Source: JAJXSS01 sp964547135 (GTDB lineage Bacteria > Planctomycetota > Phycisphaerae > Phycisphaerales > Phycisphaeraceae). From it: DNA of 41,346 nucleotides. The first letter of the stretch is position 1. Each line of letters starts with the position of its first letter. The notes beneath the pieces are model-generated. The model saw only the letters and a list, made by a program, of their open reading frames with translations, made no database searches and had not been told where the DNA came from. The stretch lies in the NCBI GenBank assembly GCA_964547135.1, contig CAZJMK010000038.1, positions 1 to 41,346 of the forward strand. The letters are read 5' to 3'. Position numbers and translations under genes: made by a program. Shown here piece by piece: positions 18,066 through 26,258 of this stretch.

Positions 18066-18566
18066 TCACTGGATCGGTGCCTGCAGTGCTGCTTGTGCCT
18101 GTTTTTGCCGGTAATCGTGCAACCGTTGGGCCAGGGCCGGGTCATGGGTCGCCAGTATGCGGGCGGCAAGCAACCCAGCGTTGCGTGCTCCTGCTTCGCC
18201 GATCGCCAGCGTACCCACCGGCACACCCCCGGGCATCTGCACAATCGAAAGCAGCGAATCAAGCCCCTGCAATGCCCTGCTCTGCACCGGCACCCCCAGC
18301 ACCGGCAGAATTGTTTTACTGGCCACCATGCCCGGTAAATGTGCCGCCCCCCCTGCCCCGGCAATGATCACCTTCAGCCCACGTGCCTGGGCTGTGTCTG
18401 CGTATTCGAACATCCAATCAGGCGTGCGGTGAGCCGACACCACTTTCATTTCGTACGACACCCCCAGTTCATCCAACACCGCAGCCGCCTGCTTCATCGT
18501 CGGCGCATCACTGGCACTGCCCATGATGATGCCCACCACCGGTACGGACTGGCCTGCTTGCTGCAT
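18066..18566 (-). CDS. purE: 5-(carboxyamino)imidazole ribonucleotide mutase
   Basis: This 166-residue enzyme of purine biosynthesis converts N5-CAIR to CAIR. It has the class I PurE motifs: GIIMGSASDAPTM at the N-terminus (phosphate-binding loop), SAHRTP near residue 45 and AGGAAHLPGMVA near residue 75. The SAHRTP and AAHLPG histidines are the conserved active-site positions. Start ATG 18566 is preceded by an excellent ribosome site (AAGGAGTG). purK is not adjacent. The upstream region is shared with a divergent oxidoreductase gene. Confidence 0.96.
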   Translation of the reverse strand: MQQAGQSVPVVGIIMGSASDAPTMKQAAAVLDELGVSYEMKVVSAHRTPDWMFEYADTAQARGLKVIIAGAGGAAHLPGMVASKTILPVLGVPVQSRALQGLDSLLSIVQMPGGVPVGTLAIGEAGARNAGLLAARILATHDPALAQRLHDYRQKQAQAALQAPIQ

Positions 18567-18614
18567 GGGTCACTCCTTGCCATGAACCGACGCGCTCCAC
18601 AACGTATAAAGCAT

Positions 18615-18662
18615 AACGATTTTTGTTCAATCGTTGATTTGTCATCGCAACCGTTTGTTGCG
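18615..18662. promoter_or_regulatory. Two inverted repeats in the purE / oxidoreductase divergent promoter region
   Basis: AACGAT-N9-ATCGTT (18615-18635) and CGCAAC-N5-GTTGCG (18646-18662) lie between the divergent starts at 18566 and 18695. They may be operator sites for a dimeric regulator. No regulator gene is next to them, and small palindromes can arise by chance. Confidence 0.3.
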
Positions 18663-18694
18663 ACGATGTGCCACTTACGGAGACATGTTTCAAC

Positions 18695-19945
18695 ATGAAC
18701 GCAAATGATGTCGTGAAATATGGAATTGCGGGCCTGGGTGGTTACGCCGGCAGCATTCGTCAGCTCATTGAAAAAGCTCAAACCGATAGTTGGTACAGCG
18801 CTCGCAAGCCGGGGGTGAAACTGCATGCGGTTTGCGAACCCGATCAAGCCCGTCACGCTGAGTTGATCGGTCAATTGAAGCAACGGGGGGTTGAGGTGTA
18901 CCCGGACCTGGACGCGATGCTCCGGTCGGACATCCAAGCGGTCTGGCTGCCCGTGCCGATCGATTTGCATCGGCCGTTCACGGAAAAATCACTGGCCGCA
19001 GGCAAAGCGGTGATGTGCGAAAAACCCGCAGCCGGGTGTGTTGACGATTTGGATGCCATGATCGCGGCACGAGACCGGGCCAACCTGCCCATGGCCATCG
19101 GGTTTCAACATATTTACGACCCCCATGTGCTCATGTTAAAAAGCCGGTTGATGCAGGGGGTCATCGGCAACCTCACCAGTGCCACACTGGTGGGCGGTTG
19201 GCCGCGCGGTGACCAGTATTTCAATCGTGCAAGCTGGGTCGGTGCGATGAAGCGTAACGGCGTGTGGGTGCTCGACAGCCCGGCCATGAACGCCATGGCC
19301 CATTACATCAACGTCGGTTTGTTTTTTTTATCGAGCAATGATCAAACCACCGCAACCCCATTGGCCGTCGAAGCCGAGTTGTACCGTGCCCGCCATATCG
19401 AAAACTGTGACACGGTCTGTCTGCGCATTCACCTGCCCGGCAATGTGAAATTTCTGGTGATGCTCACGCACGCCTGCCCGAAAAGTTTCAATCCCAAAAT
19501 CGTGTTGCACGGCTCACAAGGCCGGGTCACCTGGCAACACGCCGGTCAAACCACGATTCATGACGGCAAGGGCACATTCATCGATCAATTCCAATCGGAA
19601 AGCGATGTGATGCACCTGGCCATGTTGCATCGTTTTAACCGTGCGGTGCGCCAACTCACCCCCAACGACGGCCCGCTGGCTACGCTGGAAATGGCACGCA
19701 ATCACCTGGTCATCATCAACGGTGCTGCTCAGGTTGCACGGGTTCACAGTGTGCCGACAAGCGACATCGTTGATGTACCCTCGACCACCGGCAACACCCT
19801 GCGCACCATCACCAACATTGAAAATATTATGAACCATTGTGCCGATCAGCAACAAATGTTTCATGAATCAGGGCTGATGAAATGGTCCGTACCCGCACAG
19901 CGCTGCGAACTCACCGACTATCACCACTTTCCGGGACCGGCCTGA
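18695..19945 (+). CDS. Gfo/Idh/MocA family oxidoreductase
   Basis: The 416-residue protein has an N-terminal Rossmann fold (YGIAGLGGYAGSIRQ) and the characteristic EKP motif in VMCEKPAAGCVDDLDAMI (about residues 108-125). This is followed by the alpha/beta substrate domain with GFQHIYDPHV. The family uses NAD(P) to oxidise or reduce sugars and cyclitols and is strongly expanded in planctomycetes. The ATG at 18695 has GGAG 12 bases upstream and matches the usual N-terminus better than the GTG at 18668. The substrate is not predictable. It is transcribed away from purE. Confidence 0.88.
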   Translation: MNANDVVKYGIAGLGGYAGSIRQLIEKAQTDSWYSARKPGVKLHAVCEPDQARHAELIGQLKQRGVEVYPDLDAMLRSDIQAVWLPVPIDLHRPFTEKSLAAGKAVMCEKPAAGCVDDLDAMIAARDRANLPMAIGFQHIYDPHVLMLKSRLMQGVIGNLTSATLVGGWPRGDQYFNRASWVGAMKRNGVWVLDSPAMNAMAHYINVGLFFLSSNDQTTATPLAVEAELYRARHIENCDTVCLRIHLPGNVKFLVMLTHACPKSFNPKIVLHGSQGRVTWQHAGQTTIHDGKGTFIDQFQSESDVMHLAMLHRFNRAVRQLTPNDGPLATLEMARNHLVIINGAAQVARVHSVPTSDIVDVPSTTGNTLRTITNIENIMNHCADQQQMFHESGLMKWSVPAQRCELTDYHHFPGPA

Positions 19946-20013
19946 AGGCAATAAATTGGGGTCCGACCGGCCGATTAACCGACTCACCGACCAACCGATT
20001 CACCATGTCGAAC

Positions 20014-20055
20014 AGACGCGATAAATCGCGGCGCTAACTTCCGTAAACGATTCCG
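20014..20055. repeat. Dispersed repeat, family C
   Basis: AGACGCGATAAATCGCGGCG followed by CTAACTTCCG and a degenerate AAACGATTCCG tail. CGCGATAAATCGCG is a perfect palindromic core. Other copies are at 31473-31514 (reverse), 32918-32959, 35499-35540 and 37438-37479. Confidence 0.85.
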
Positions 20056-20066
20056 TCGCCTGTTTT

Positions 20067-22379
20067 TCAATCGCCCCTGGTGGTACCGAGTGTTTCCTCC
20101 AACCGGGAGAGGTGGGCACGTATGAGTTTTCGACGGTCAATGTCCAAATCACGGTGGCCGAAGCGTATTTCATAAAAGTGTTCGGTGAGCGCCAATACCG
20201 GTTCGAATTGCAACGGGTTTTTATGTGTCAGTTCCTGCGCAAAGGAAAACGGGCTTTGCCAGGCAGGGCGTTCGTAGCCGTGACGTTCGAGCATGTCGAG
20301 CATGACCAGGTAAAAGTTCAACCGTTTGGCGAGGGTACGGCGCTGTCGTCGGGGCAACCGGGTGAGTTGCAAGGCGACCAGGCGACGACGACGAATGATC
20401 CATAATCGAACAAGCGTAAAACCAGCCATGCCGATTGAAAGCACGATGACGATCAGTATGCCGGTGTTCAGCGGGTCGAACCGCCAGTCTTCAATGAACT
20501 TTTTCAGGTTCGCCAGAGCCTTGCCGGTGATGCGATTGGGGTCCTGCAACTGTTGCTGCATGGTTCCGCCGACGCTGGTGACCACGGCTGCCTGGGTGGC
20601 CTTGTCATAGCCGACGATGTTGGTGATCCATGAATACTCAAAGTGCTCGTAAAACTCGCGCATCCAGGTGCTCCAGCCGCGCTCTTGGAAATGTTCTTCC
20701 GCCAGCGAAGCCGGGGGCGTGGGGTCCATCAATATCCAGCCGCGCTGAGCACAGTACACTTCCGTCCAGGCGTGAGCGTCGGCATGACGCACCACAAAGT
20801 AACCGCCCAACCGGTTGTAATCGTGCGCCAGGTAACCTGTGACCACCCTAGCCCTCATGCCGATCGATCGACACATGGCCGCCAGGCTCGCCGCGAAAAT
20901 TTCGCAATGCCCCTGCCGCTGACGAAACAAAAATTGCGTCACCGGGTCTTCCCTTGGGGCGACGGTGTTGTTCACCAGCGTGTAGGTGAAATTGTCACGC
21001 AGGTAGTCCGAAAGCACCTGTGCGATGATCGCATCCTGCGGGTCGCTGACCGCCTGTGGGTCTCGGCTCAGCCCGGCCTGTTCGAGCACCTGTTGCGCCA
21101 GCCGAGCGACGACATTGGCCTGCACCTGCCAGCCACGGGCGTACTTGTCAGCTTCAAAACCATCATTACGCGGACGACCGCCCAGGGTATTTTCACGCAA
21201 TGCCGTGCTGTGCCGGGTCTGCATGTTTTCAAAAAACAATGCGTCCCAAGTCAGCGGACTGCGAAATTGGTACGACCAACCTGCGACCTTGGCCTTTTCG
21301 CCCCCCACCAGTTGCAGGTCCACCGGGTTGAACGACGCCGTCTGATCGACAGGGACGTTCATTTGCGCAATCGGCAGCACCGTGAACAAATGACGCACAT
21401 CCCGCGAACGCATCGTCACCTGACCCACCAGCACCGATGCCTCTGTCGGCCAATCACCCAACTGATTTCGACCATCATCCGACTTCAGCGGCAGGTCCAT
21501 CCGCCCCATGAAATCACCCCGCACCCAGGTGCGACTGCCCGCCAAATACGTATCCAGCACCGCGCCACGCAGGTAATAAAAATCCTCTTTCTCCATCCGG
21601 CTGTCCGGGTAACTGACTTTGAAATTGAGTACCGGTTCCCGGCTGGCCGTCGGCGGTGCCCCCACGCCCAGTTGCACACTCGGGCTAAACCCGGCAGTGC
21701 GATTGCGATCACCGCCGAGAAGGTCGGTGTCCATGTGCGGTTTTTCACCGCGGGGCAAAAGCAAAAAAATGAACATCGCTGACAACCCGCACAACGTGCC
21801 CACCATGATCGCCAGCAGGCGAAACTGCCAGCGATAACCTCTGCCGATGACCGCCTTGGGCCGATCAACATCCGCCTGTCGCGGGGCAGCCTTGCGCGTA
21901 GCCTCGAACACCAAATCACTGGTGCTTTTGAATTGAAACACCAGCACGGTGAACAACGCCAGCACGCAGTACACAATCAACATAAACCCGAACACCACCG
22001 ACACCGAAAGCACCGTCGCCCCCACCATCTGCAACAGACTGAGCACCAAAAGCAGCGTGTAATCACGGTTGTTTTTGTGCCCGTAAAGCTGAAGCACCTG
22101 CAGCCAGATGGTGAAATGACCCAGGGTTTGAATCGCGTTGGTGGCTCGGAAGTACCACATTTCGACGAACAACCAGCCCACCGCCAGCATCGCCCCGATG
22201 ATGATCGACCACTGCGGCAAGGGCTTGCCCGTCGGCCCTTCCACCACGTACCACGACAAGGCCACCATCGCCCCGGCTATCAACAACATTTCCGGGTTCT
22301 GCTCGGCAATGCAAAACGCCACGATGCCCAACAGCACCTGCGCAAACACCAACCGGCGAAACACGTAGTTCAGGTCCAT
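20067..22379 (-). CDS. TgpA-type membrane transglutaminase
   Basis: This 770-residue protein begins with several membrane helices (about residues 10-205, the DUF3488-like part). A periplasmic transglutaminase-like cysteine protease fold follows, with triad Cys492 (RQGHCEIFA), His536 (RHADAHAWTE) and Asp552 (ILMDPTPP). One more membrane helix lies near 655-675, and a DUF4129-like cytoplasmic tail near 700-765. Family members are paired with DUF58 proteins, as here: its ATG overlaps the DUF58 stop by 10 bases, pointing to translational coupling. The substrate is unknown; a role in envelope processing is inferred. Confidence 0.93.
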   Translation of the reverse strand: MDLNYVFRRLVFAQVLLGIVAFCIAEQNPEMLLIAGAMVALSWYVVEGPTGKPLPQWSIIIGAMLAVGWLFVEMWYFRATNAIQTLGHFTIWLQVLQLYGHKNNRDYTLLLVLSLLQMVGATVLSVSVVFGFMLIVYCVLALFTVLVFQFKSTSDLVFEATRKAAPRQADVDRPKAVIGRGYRWQFRLLAIMVGTLCGLSAMFIFLLLPRGEKPHMDTDLLGGDRNRTAGFSPSVQLGVGAPPTASREPVLNFKVSYPDSRMEKEDFYYLRGAVLDTYLAGSRTWVRGDFMGRMDLPLKSDDGRNQLGDWPTEASVLVGQVTMRSRDVRHLFTVLPIAQMNVPVDQTASFNPVDLQLVGGEKAKVAGWSYQFRSPLTWDALFFENMQTRHSTALRENTLGGRPRNDGFEADKYARGWQVQANVVARLAQQVLEQAGLSRDPQAVSDPQDAIIAQVLSDYLRDNFTYTLVNNTVAPREDPVTQFLFRQRQGHCEIFAASLAAMCRSIGMRARVVTGYLAHDYNRLGGYFVVRHADAHAWTEVYCAQRGWILMDPTPPASLAEEHFQERGWSTWMREFYEHFEYSWITNIVGYDKATQAAVVTSVGGTMQQQLQDPNRITGKALANLKKFIEDWRFDPLNTGILIVIVLSIGMAGFTLVRLWIIRRRRLVALQLTRLPRRQRRTLAKRLNFYLVMLDMLERHGYERPAWQSPFSFAQELTHKNPLQFEPVLALTEHFYEIRFGHRDLDIDRRKLIRAHLSRLEETLGTTRGD

Positions 22380-23659
22380 GCTTCACCCAACATGCGTCGT
22401 TGCTTTTTACTGCGCACCGCCACCGTGCGCGACAACAGCTCGGCTGCGTCGCCCTGGGTTTCACGCACATACTGCCCAATCTCCCGCGCGTCCATCGTCA
22501 GACATCGCCCCCCCAGCCTCATGCCGCGAGCCTTGGGGCGTTGACCATCCCCGCTGCGAATCAGCACCGTCGGCTCAGTCGGCAAAATACGCACACCTTC
22601 GTGATGGTCATTGAGTTCAATCAGCGCCAAGGCTTCGAGCATGTTGTTGCGATGCGGCAGGCTGTGATGAATGCGAAACAACGGTGCCCTTGCACCGATC
22701 ACCGCCATCCCCGTCTGATACCCTTGCGCATGTGCCCCGCAAATCACCGATGCCGCCAGACTGATCGCCCGTTCATGCACATCCGACAGGTCATCGGCGT
22801 GATGTTTTGAATGGTCATCCGCTAAAACATCGCCTGCCGACATCGGCTGATCACCCAGCGGAAATTGTGTCAAATCAACTGCCATCATCACCCTCGGCGG
22901 ACAGGGTATGGTCATTTCACGACTGATCAACTCCCCCGTTTTGGCGCTGTGTTTCCAATCGACGCTGCGCATGCTGTCACCGGGGCGATACCGTCGCAGA
23001 CCGAAAAATTCTTCCGTCCCGCCACCCTGATCGATATGCAAATGCCCCCCGGGGTCCGCCGCTGCCAGTCGAAACCAAAGCGACTTGCTCAGCCGATACA
23101 GCCGGGGGTACACCAACATCTGGCCGGGCTGATGCACCTCAACGATTTGACGGATGAACCCAAACGGAAATGTCGTGCTAAGCACCACCCGGTCGAATTT
23201 CAACAACCCCCGGCGCAGCGGCCAGCATACCGATTCCGCCTGCACATTCTGTTTTGGACCCAGGTGCAGCACCCAGCCGATCGGTGCCCCGCCCAGTCGC
23301 TGCGGTCGTTCCGCCACCGGGCCGACTTTGCGATACCCGCGCATCCCCCGGCCCCAGTTTTCCATCACCACCAGGCTGAACACCGGCATCAATATTTTCG
23401 GATTGGTGATCAGGTACCGCACCACCAACGGCTGACCGACCACCGCATGATCCGGCAGCAATCGTTCAACTTTCAAACCGCGCATCGATAACCATGACAC
23501 ACCGATCGACGCGATCATGCCGCCGACCATCAGGCCGAACGCCCAAAAAAGCAGGTTGTTTTGCGTGTAAAGCCCCGTGCCCAGTATCAGCGCCGCCACC
23601 ACGACGTACACCACGCCGCTGGGGCCGAGCCGGGTTTTATAGCGATAGCCTGACTTCAC
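22370..23659 (-). CDS. DUF58 domain-containing membrane protein
   Basis: This protein of about 429 residues has two closely spaced membrane helices (VVYVVVAALILGTGLY and LLFWAFGLMVGGMIASIGV). A beta-rich region and the DUF58 core follow, with the conserved motif EFFGLRRYRPGDSMRSVDWK, the hallmark of the family. The GTG at 23659 is preferred: it lies 4 bases after the stop of the upstream gene, whereas the next upstream start would overlap that gene. DUF58 proteins accompany transglutaminase/MoxR modules; no MoxR ATPase is present in this window. Confidence 0.9.
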   Translation of the reverse strand: MKSGYRYKTRLGPSGVVYVVVAALILGTGLYTQNNLLFWAFGLMVGGMIASIGVSWLSMRGLKVERLLPDHAVVGQPLVVRYLITNPKILMPVFSLVVMENWGRGMRGYRKVGPVAERPQRLGGAPIGWVLHLGPKQNVQAESVCWPLRRGLLKFDRVVLSTTFPFGFIRQIVEVHQPGQMLVYPRLYRLSKSLWFRLAAADPGGHLHIDQGGGTEEFFGLRRYRPGDSMRSVDWKHSAKTGELISREMTIPCPPRVMMAVDLTQFPLGDQPMSAGDVLADDHSKHHADDLSDVHERAISLAASVICGAHAQGYQTGMAVIGARAPLFRIHHSLPHRNNMLEALALIELNDHHEGVRILPTEPTVLIRSGDGQRPKARGMRLGGRCLTMDAREIGQYVRETQGDAAELLSRTVAVRSKKQRRMLGEAWT

Positions 23660-23663
23660 GGCT

Positions 23664-24155
23664 TTAGTTGCCTTCAAGCATGCGCCGCATACGCAGCGTT
23701 TCTTCCAACATGTCCACCGGCGGGCCGCCTTCATCGCGCCCCGGGGCCATTTGTATCACCACATGTTCACCCCGCGCCGGCAACCGCATGATGCGCCACG
23801 AGGGACGATACCCCGGCTGACGAGCCACCACCATCACTTCAAATTCCATGAATCCCGCGCCCGATTCATCAATCGTCATCGCAAACCGCCCCTGATCATC
23901 CGTCAGCACCGTCCCCAACTTGCGCGGCCGGGTGGTCCTTGGTTCAAACACCACTTCGACATTCACCCCCGCAATCGTCGCCCCCGGCAACGTATCCGGG
24001 TTGCCATCCCAACGCATCGCATTCACCGTTGACTCATCCGATCGCACCACCACTCCCTGCAACTGATACGGCGAACAGCCCGCCGCCTGCCACAGCAGCA
24101 TCAACACCACCGTTACCATCAACAACCTGTCACCGTAATGCCTCAAACCTGTCAC
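23664..24155 (-). CDS. Predicted lipoprotein with carboxypeptidase-regulatory-like fold
   Basis: The 163-residue protein has a signal peptide ending in the lipobox QAAGC. A beta-sandwich region of the kind seen in carboxypeptidase regulatory-like domains follows (GVNVEVVFEPRTT, GTVLTDDQGRFAMTI, ARQPGYRPSW). The start is GTG 24155. It lies between scpB (40 bases upstream) and the DUF58 gene (4 bases downstream) on the same strand, so it is probably part of the same transcript. The fold assignment is by sequence pattern only. Confidence 0.75.
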   Translation of the reverse strand: MTGLRHYGDRLLMVTVVLMLLWQAAGCSPYQLQGVVVRSDESTVNAMRWDGNPDTLPGATIAGVNVEVVFEPRTTRPRKLGTVLTDDQGRFAMTIDESGAGFMEFEVMVVARQPGYRPSWRIMRLPARGEHVVIQMAPGRDEGGPPVDMLEETLRMRRMLEGN

Positions 24156-24195
24156 TCCATCAGTGATATCAACACTCCGTCAATACCTCATCACC

Positions 24196-24816
24196 TCACC
24201 CCGGCTGTTTCAAATCCTCCACCTTCGGCAAATCCTTCAAATTCGCCAGTCCGTACATTTCCAAAAAAACCTTGGTTGTTCCGTACAACATCGGGCGACC
24301 GATTTCCTCCGCGCGACCGACAATTTTCACCAGCCGACGTTCCATCAAACTGCGCAACATTTCACCGCTGGCCACGCCGCGAATGGTTTCGATCTCCGCC
24401 CGTAAAATCGGCTGCTTGTAAGCCACGATCGCCAGCGTTTCCAGCGCCGCAGGGCTGAGCTTGGCCTGGGTTCGACTTTTATGCAGGTTGGTCAGTACGG
24501 ATGCAAACCTCGGCAAAGTCATGATCTGCCAACCCCCGGCCAATTCCTCGATGCGGAACGACCGACCGGTTCGTTCATACTGCTCATTTAATCGCGCCAT
24601 CGCGGCGGTGATGTCTTTGGCCCTGCTACCGGCGATCAATTCCGTGATTTTTGAAGTGGGCAGTGCCCGATCCGTCGTCAATAGTACCGCTTCCACGGTC
24701 AGCGCCAGTTCCGCATCGTCAACTGGTTTGACCTCCGCTTGAGCCACCTGATTCGATTCGGTCGGCTGAATCGCAGCGGCTGCGTCCGTCGTTTGCACAG
24801 GTTCGTTTTCACTCAT
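24196..24816 (-). CDS. scpB: Segregation and condensation protein B
   Basis: This 206-residue protein is the kleisin-associated subunit of the SMC-ScpAB condensin, needed for chromosome segregation. Two winged-helix domains are present. The strongest signature is LSPAALETLAIVAYKQPILR followed by EIETIRGVASGEMLRSL and GRPMLYGTTKVFLEMYGL. The N-terminal 35 residues are acidic and Gln/Ala-rich, longer than in many homologues. scpA is not adjacent. It is the first gene of a leftward cluster that continues with the lipoprotein, DUF58 and TgpA genes. Confidence 0.94.
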   Translation of the reverse strand: MSENEPVQTTDAAAAIQPTESNQVAQAEVKPVDDAELALTVEAVLLTTDRALPTSKITELIAGSRAKDITAAMARLNEQYERTGRSFRIEELAGGWQIMTLPRFASVLTNLHKSRTQAKLSPAALETLAIVAYKQPILRAEIETIRGVASGEMLRSLMERRLVKIVGRAEEIGRPMLYGTTKVFLEMYGLANLKDLPKVEDLKQPG

Positions 24817-24858
24817 GTCAGCATTGTAACCAAACCTCCATGATGTCGTAATTCAAAG

Positions 24859-24956
24859 GTCTTCGATGGCAGGGTAAACGCATGTGGATTGATTGCACGA
24901 GCAGCGACCCCCCCGGGGGTCGCTGCTCGTGCATGCGTTTGCCCTGTCTTCGATGG
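24859..24956. repeat. Long palindrome flanked by 11-bp direct repeats (MITE-like)
   Basis: GTCTTCGATGG occurs at 24859-24869 and again at 24946-24956. Just inside are imperfect inverted ends CAGGGTAAACGCATG (24870-24884) and CATGCGTTTGCCCTG (24932-24946), matching at 14 of 15 positions. Inside these is a perfect 19-bp inverted repeat (24894-24912 and 24915-24933) with only two bases between arms. Direct repeats around inverted ends resemble a target-site duplication. It lies between the MpsC gene stop and the scpB start; as RNA it could also act as a terminator, though no T-run follows. Confidence 0.75.
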
Positions 24957-25019
24957 TTGAATACTCGTTTGAGGCTTCCATGGATTGATGTGAATCACCA
25001 CTGGGTAAATCAACTCATA

Positions 25020-25400
25020 TTATTTCGATTTCATATCACGATAAGGCGGCTCCGATGCCAAGGTGAGAAGAATGACTTCCTCCCCGGTGACCGTACTGAT
25101 ATCGTGATGCAGGCTGATGACCCGGACATTGGTGATCGCCTGGATCAGTGATTCCAAGCGAGGACGCGCCGTCTCGATCAGATGAATCCGAACCTGCTTG
25201 AGCAAATCACGTCCTTTTTCGACCGGTAAGGCTGTAACCAAATGCTGCTCCGCAGCTGTCAGGACTCCCTGAAGACGCACCACGACCAGATCGCGTATCA
25301 GGTGACAGTGAACATCCTTGGGGCCGCGTCCCATGTAGTCCTGTTCAAATCGGCGGATTCCATCGCTGATCGCTGCTTCGATTTCGCCCTTTGTTTTCAT
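25020..25400 (-). CDS. MpsC / DUF2294 family protein (copy 1)
   Basis: This 126-residue soluble protein belongs to the DUF2294 family, now named MpsC after a sodium-linked membrane-potential system. The typical course is visible: N-terminal helix IEAAISDGIRRFEQDYMGRG, the strand DLVVVRLQGVLTAAEQHL, then the helix with RIHLIETARPRLESLIQ and the final strand HHDISTVTGEEVILLTL. The ATG 25400 has GGAGC 11 bases upstream. A second family member is encoded divergently at 25805. The biochemical role in this organism is unknown. Confidence 0.85.
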   Translation of the reverse strand: MKTKGEIEAAISDGIRRFEQDYMGRGPKDVHCHLIRDLVVVRLQGVLTAAEQHLVTALPVEKGRDLLKQVRIHLIETARPRLESLIQAITNVRVISLHHDISTVTGEEVILLTLASEPPYRDMKSK

Positions 25401-25584
25401 GATGGTTCAGCTCCGATTCGGCAGTTCCGCTTGATGGCCACTGCTCAGTCATGATATCCAATCAACTTTGAACCAAGCCTTTCATCCAAAAAAGATGATC
25501 TTCAGAAATGTCTGTGATTGCGCTGCTTTTGCGTTGTTGCCGAGGTAGGCTGGACAAAAACCGAAAAAATCGGATGCGTCATGA

Positions 25585-25612
25585 TTGATTCGAACCAGAC
25601 CCGCGCTATCAT
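25585..25612 (+). promoter_or_regulatory. Candidate sigma70-type promoter for the structured RNA
   Basis: TTGATT (25585-25590) and TATCAT (25607-25612) are separated by 16 bases and each differ from consensus at two positions or fewer. Transcription would start near 25618-25620, exactly where the first stem of the structured RNA begins. Prediction from sequence only. Confidence 0.5.
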
Positions 25613-25617
25613 CGTAG

Positions 25618-25760
25618 TAGTCAGGGAAGAGTGAGTAAAGCATTCAAGACTTCCAAACGGATGACTAAATGAAGGGCAGCCCGACCTTGTCGGGACGCTC
25701 GTCAAAGAGTAAGCCGATGTGATACGCCCCGTTCAGGGACATGTCACATCGGCTTTTTTT
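25618..25760 (+). ncRNA. Putative structured leader RNA or small RNA
   Basis: Consecutive helices can be drawn. TAGTCA (25618-25623) pairs with TGACTA (25662-25667) and encloses GGAAG (25625-25629) with CTTCC (25650-25654). CCCGAC (25680-25685) pairs with GTCGGG (25689-25694), and CTC with GAG around 25698-25709. A 12-bp terminator stem then ends in seven T residues. The whole lies between a promoter-like sequence and the ATG of the second MpsC gene. GTCGG in the second helix could alternatively pair with CCGAT of the terminator arm, which would allow switching. It matches no riboswitch class that I recognise. An independent small RNA is the other reading. Confidence 0.45.
25711..25760 (+). 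terminator. Intrinsic terminator upstream of the second MpsC gene
   Basis: AAGCCGATGTGA (25711-25722) is perfectly complementary to TCACATCGGCTT (25744-25755), followed by a T-run to 25760. The 21-base loop contains a smaller CCC/GGG pairing. It lies 44 bases before the ATG at 25805 in the same direction, so it would control read-through into that gene. Confidence 0.85.
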
Positions 25761-25804
25761 CGCGCTCATGCCTCGTGCACGGCCAGAATTGCAAAGGTGT
25801 TGTC

Positions 25805-26215
25805 ATGCCGATAAATCCATCAACCATGGCTGAGCGGGTGGCGCGAGCCGCCAGTGATTATGAATCACAGCGCACGGGCCATGTTCCTTCGGTGGTGACC
25901 GTGGTGCTTTGCGGGGATGTTCTGGTCATCACCCTGCATGAGGCGCTCACCCATGCGGAGAAAGCCCTGGCTTCCAGCCCGCAAGGCGCCGCCCGCGTGC
26001 AGGAGTTTCATCGCCAATTATTTGCCGATTCCTCGGATTCACTAAAACAGGAGATCAAACGCATCACTGGTGTGCAAGTGCGTGAGGTGGCCGCGGAAGT
26101 TGAAACCACCACGGGAACAATCGTCCACGCATTCACCAGCGGCACCATGGTTCAGGTTTTTTTAATGGCGGCAAGTATTCCCGCTGCAACCTGGAACGAA
26201 TCCACCACAACCTAA
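25805..26215 (+). CDS. MpsC / DUF2294 family protein (copy 2)
   Basis: This 136-residue protein is a diverged paralogue of the protein encoded at 25020. It keeps the order helix (RVARAASDYESQRTGHVPS), strand (TVVLCGDVLVITLHEALTHA), helix (RVQEFHRQLF...LKQEIKRITG) and final strand (VREVAAEVETTTGTIVHAF). Identity to copy 1 is low. The ATG at 25805 with AAAGG 8 bases upstream is preferred over GTG at 25775. It begins a + strand series of small genes and is preceded by an intrinsic terminator, so its expression may depend on antitermination. Confidence 0.7.
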   Translation: MPINPSTMAERVARAASDYESQRTGHVPSVVTVVLCGDVLVITLHEALTHAEKALASSPQGAARVQEFHRQLFADSSDSLKQEIKRITGVQVREVAAEVETTTGTIVHAFTSGTMVQVFLMAASIPAATWNESTTT

Positions 26216-26258
26216 TCCTTGTGTGTTTCCGTTCCCCAACCCCCAAAGGCAGACACCC

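Noticed and set aside
18020..18364. N-terminal extension of the coiled-coil secreted protein gene
   Set aside because: It would overlap purE, and the signal peptide and ribosome site point to ATG 18019.
20643..21782. A 379-codon open frame opposite the transglutaminase gene
   Set aside because: The minus strand encodes an intact TgpA triad and membrane helices; the + frame is Arg/His-rich noise.
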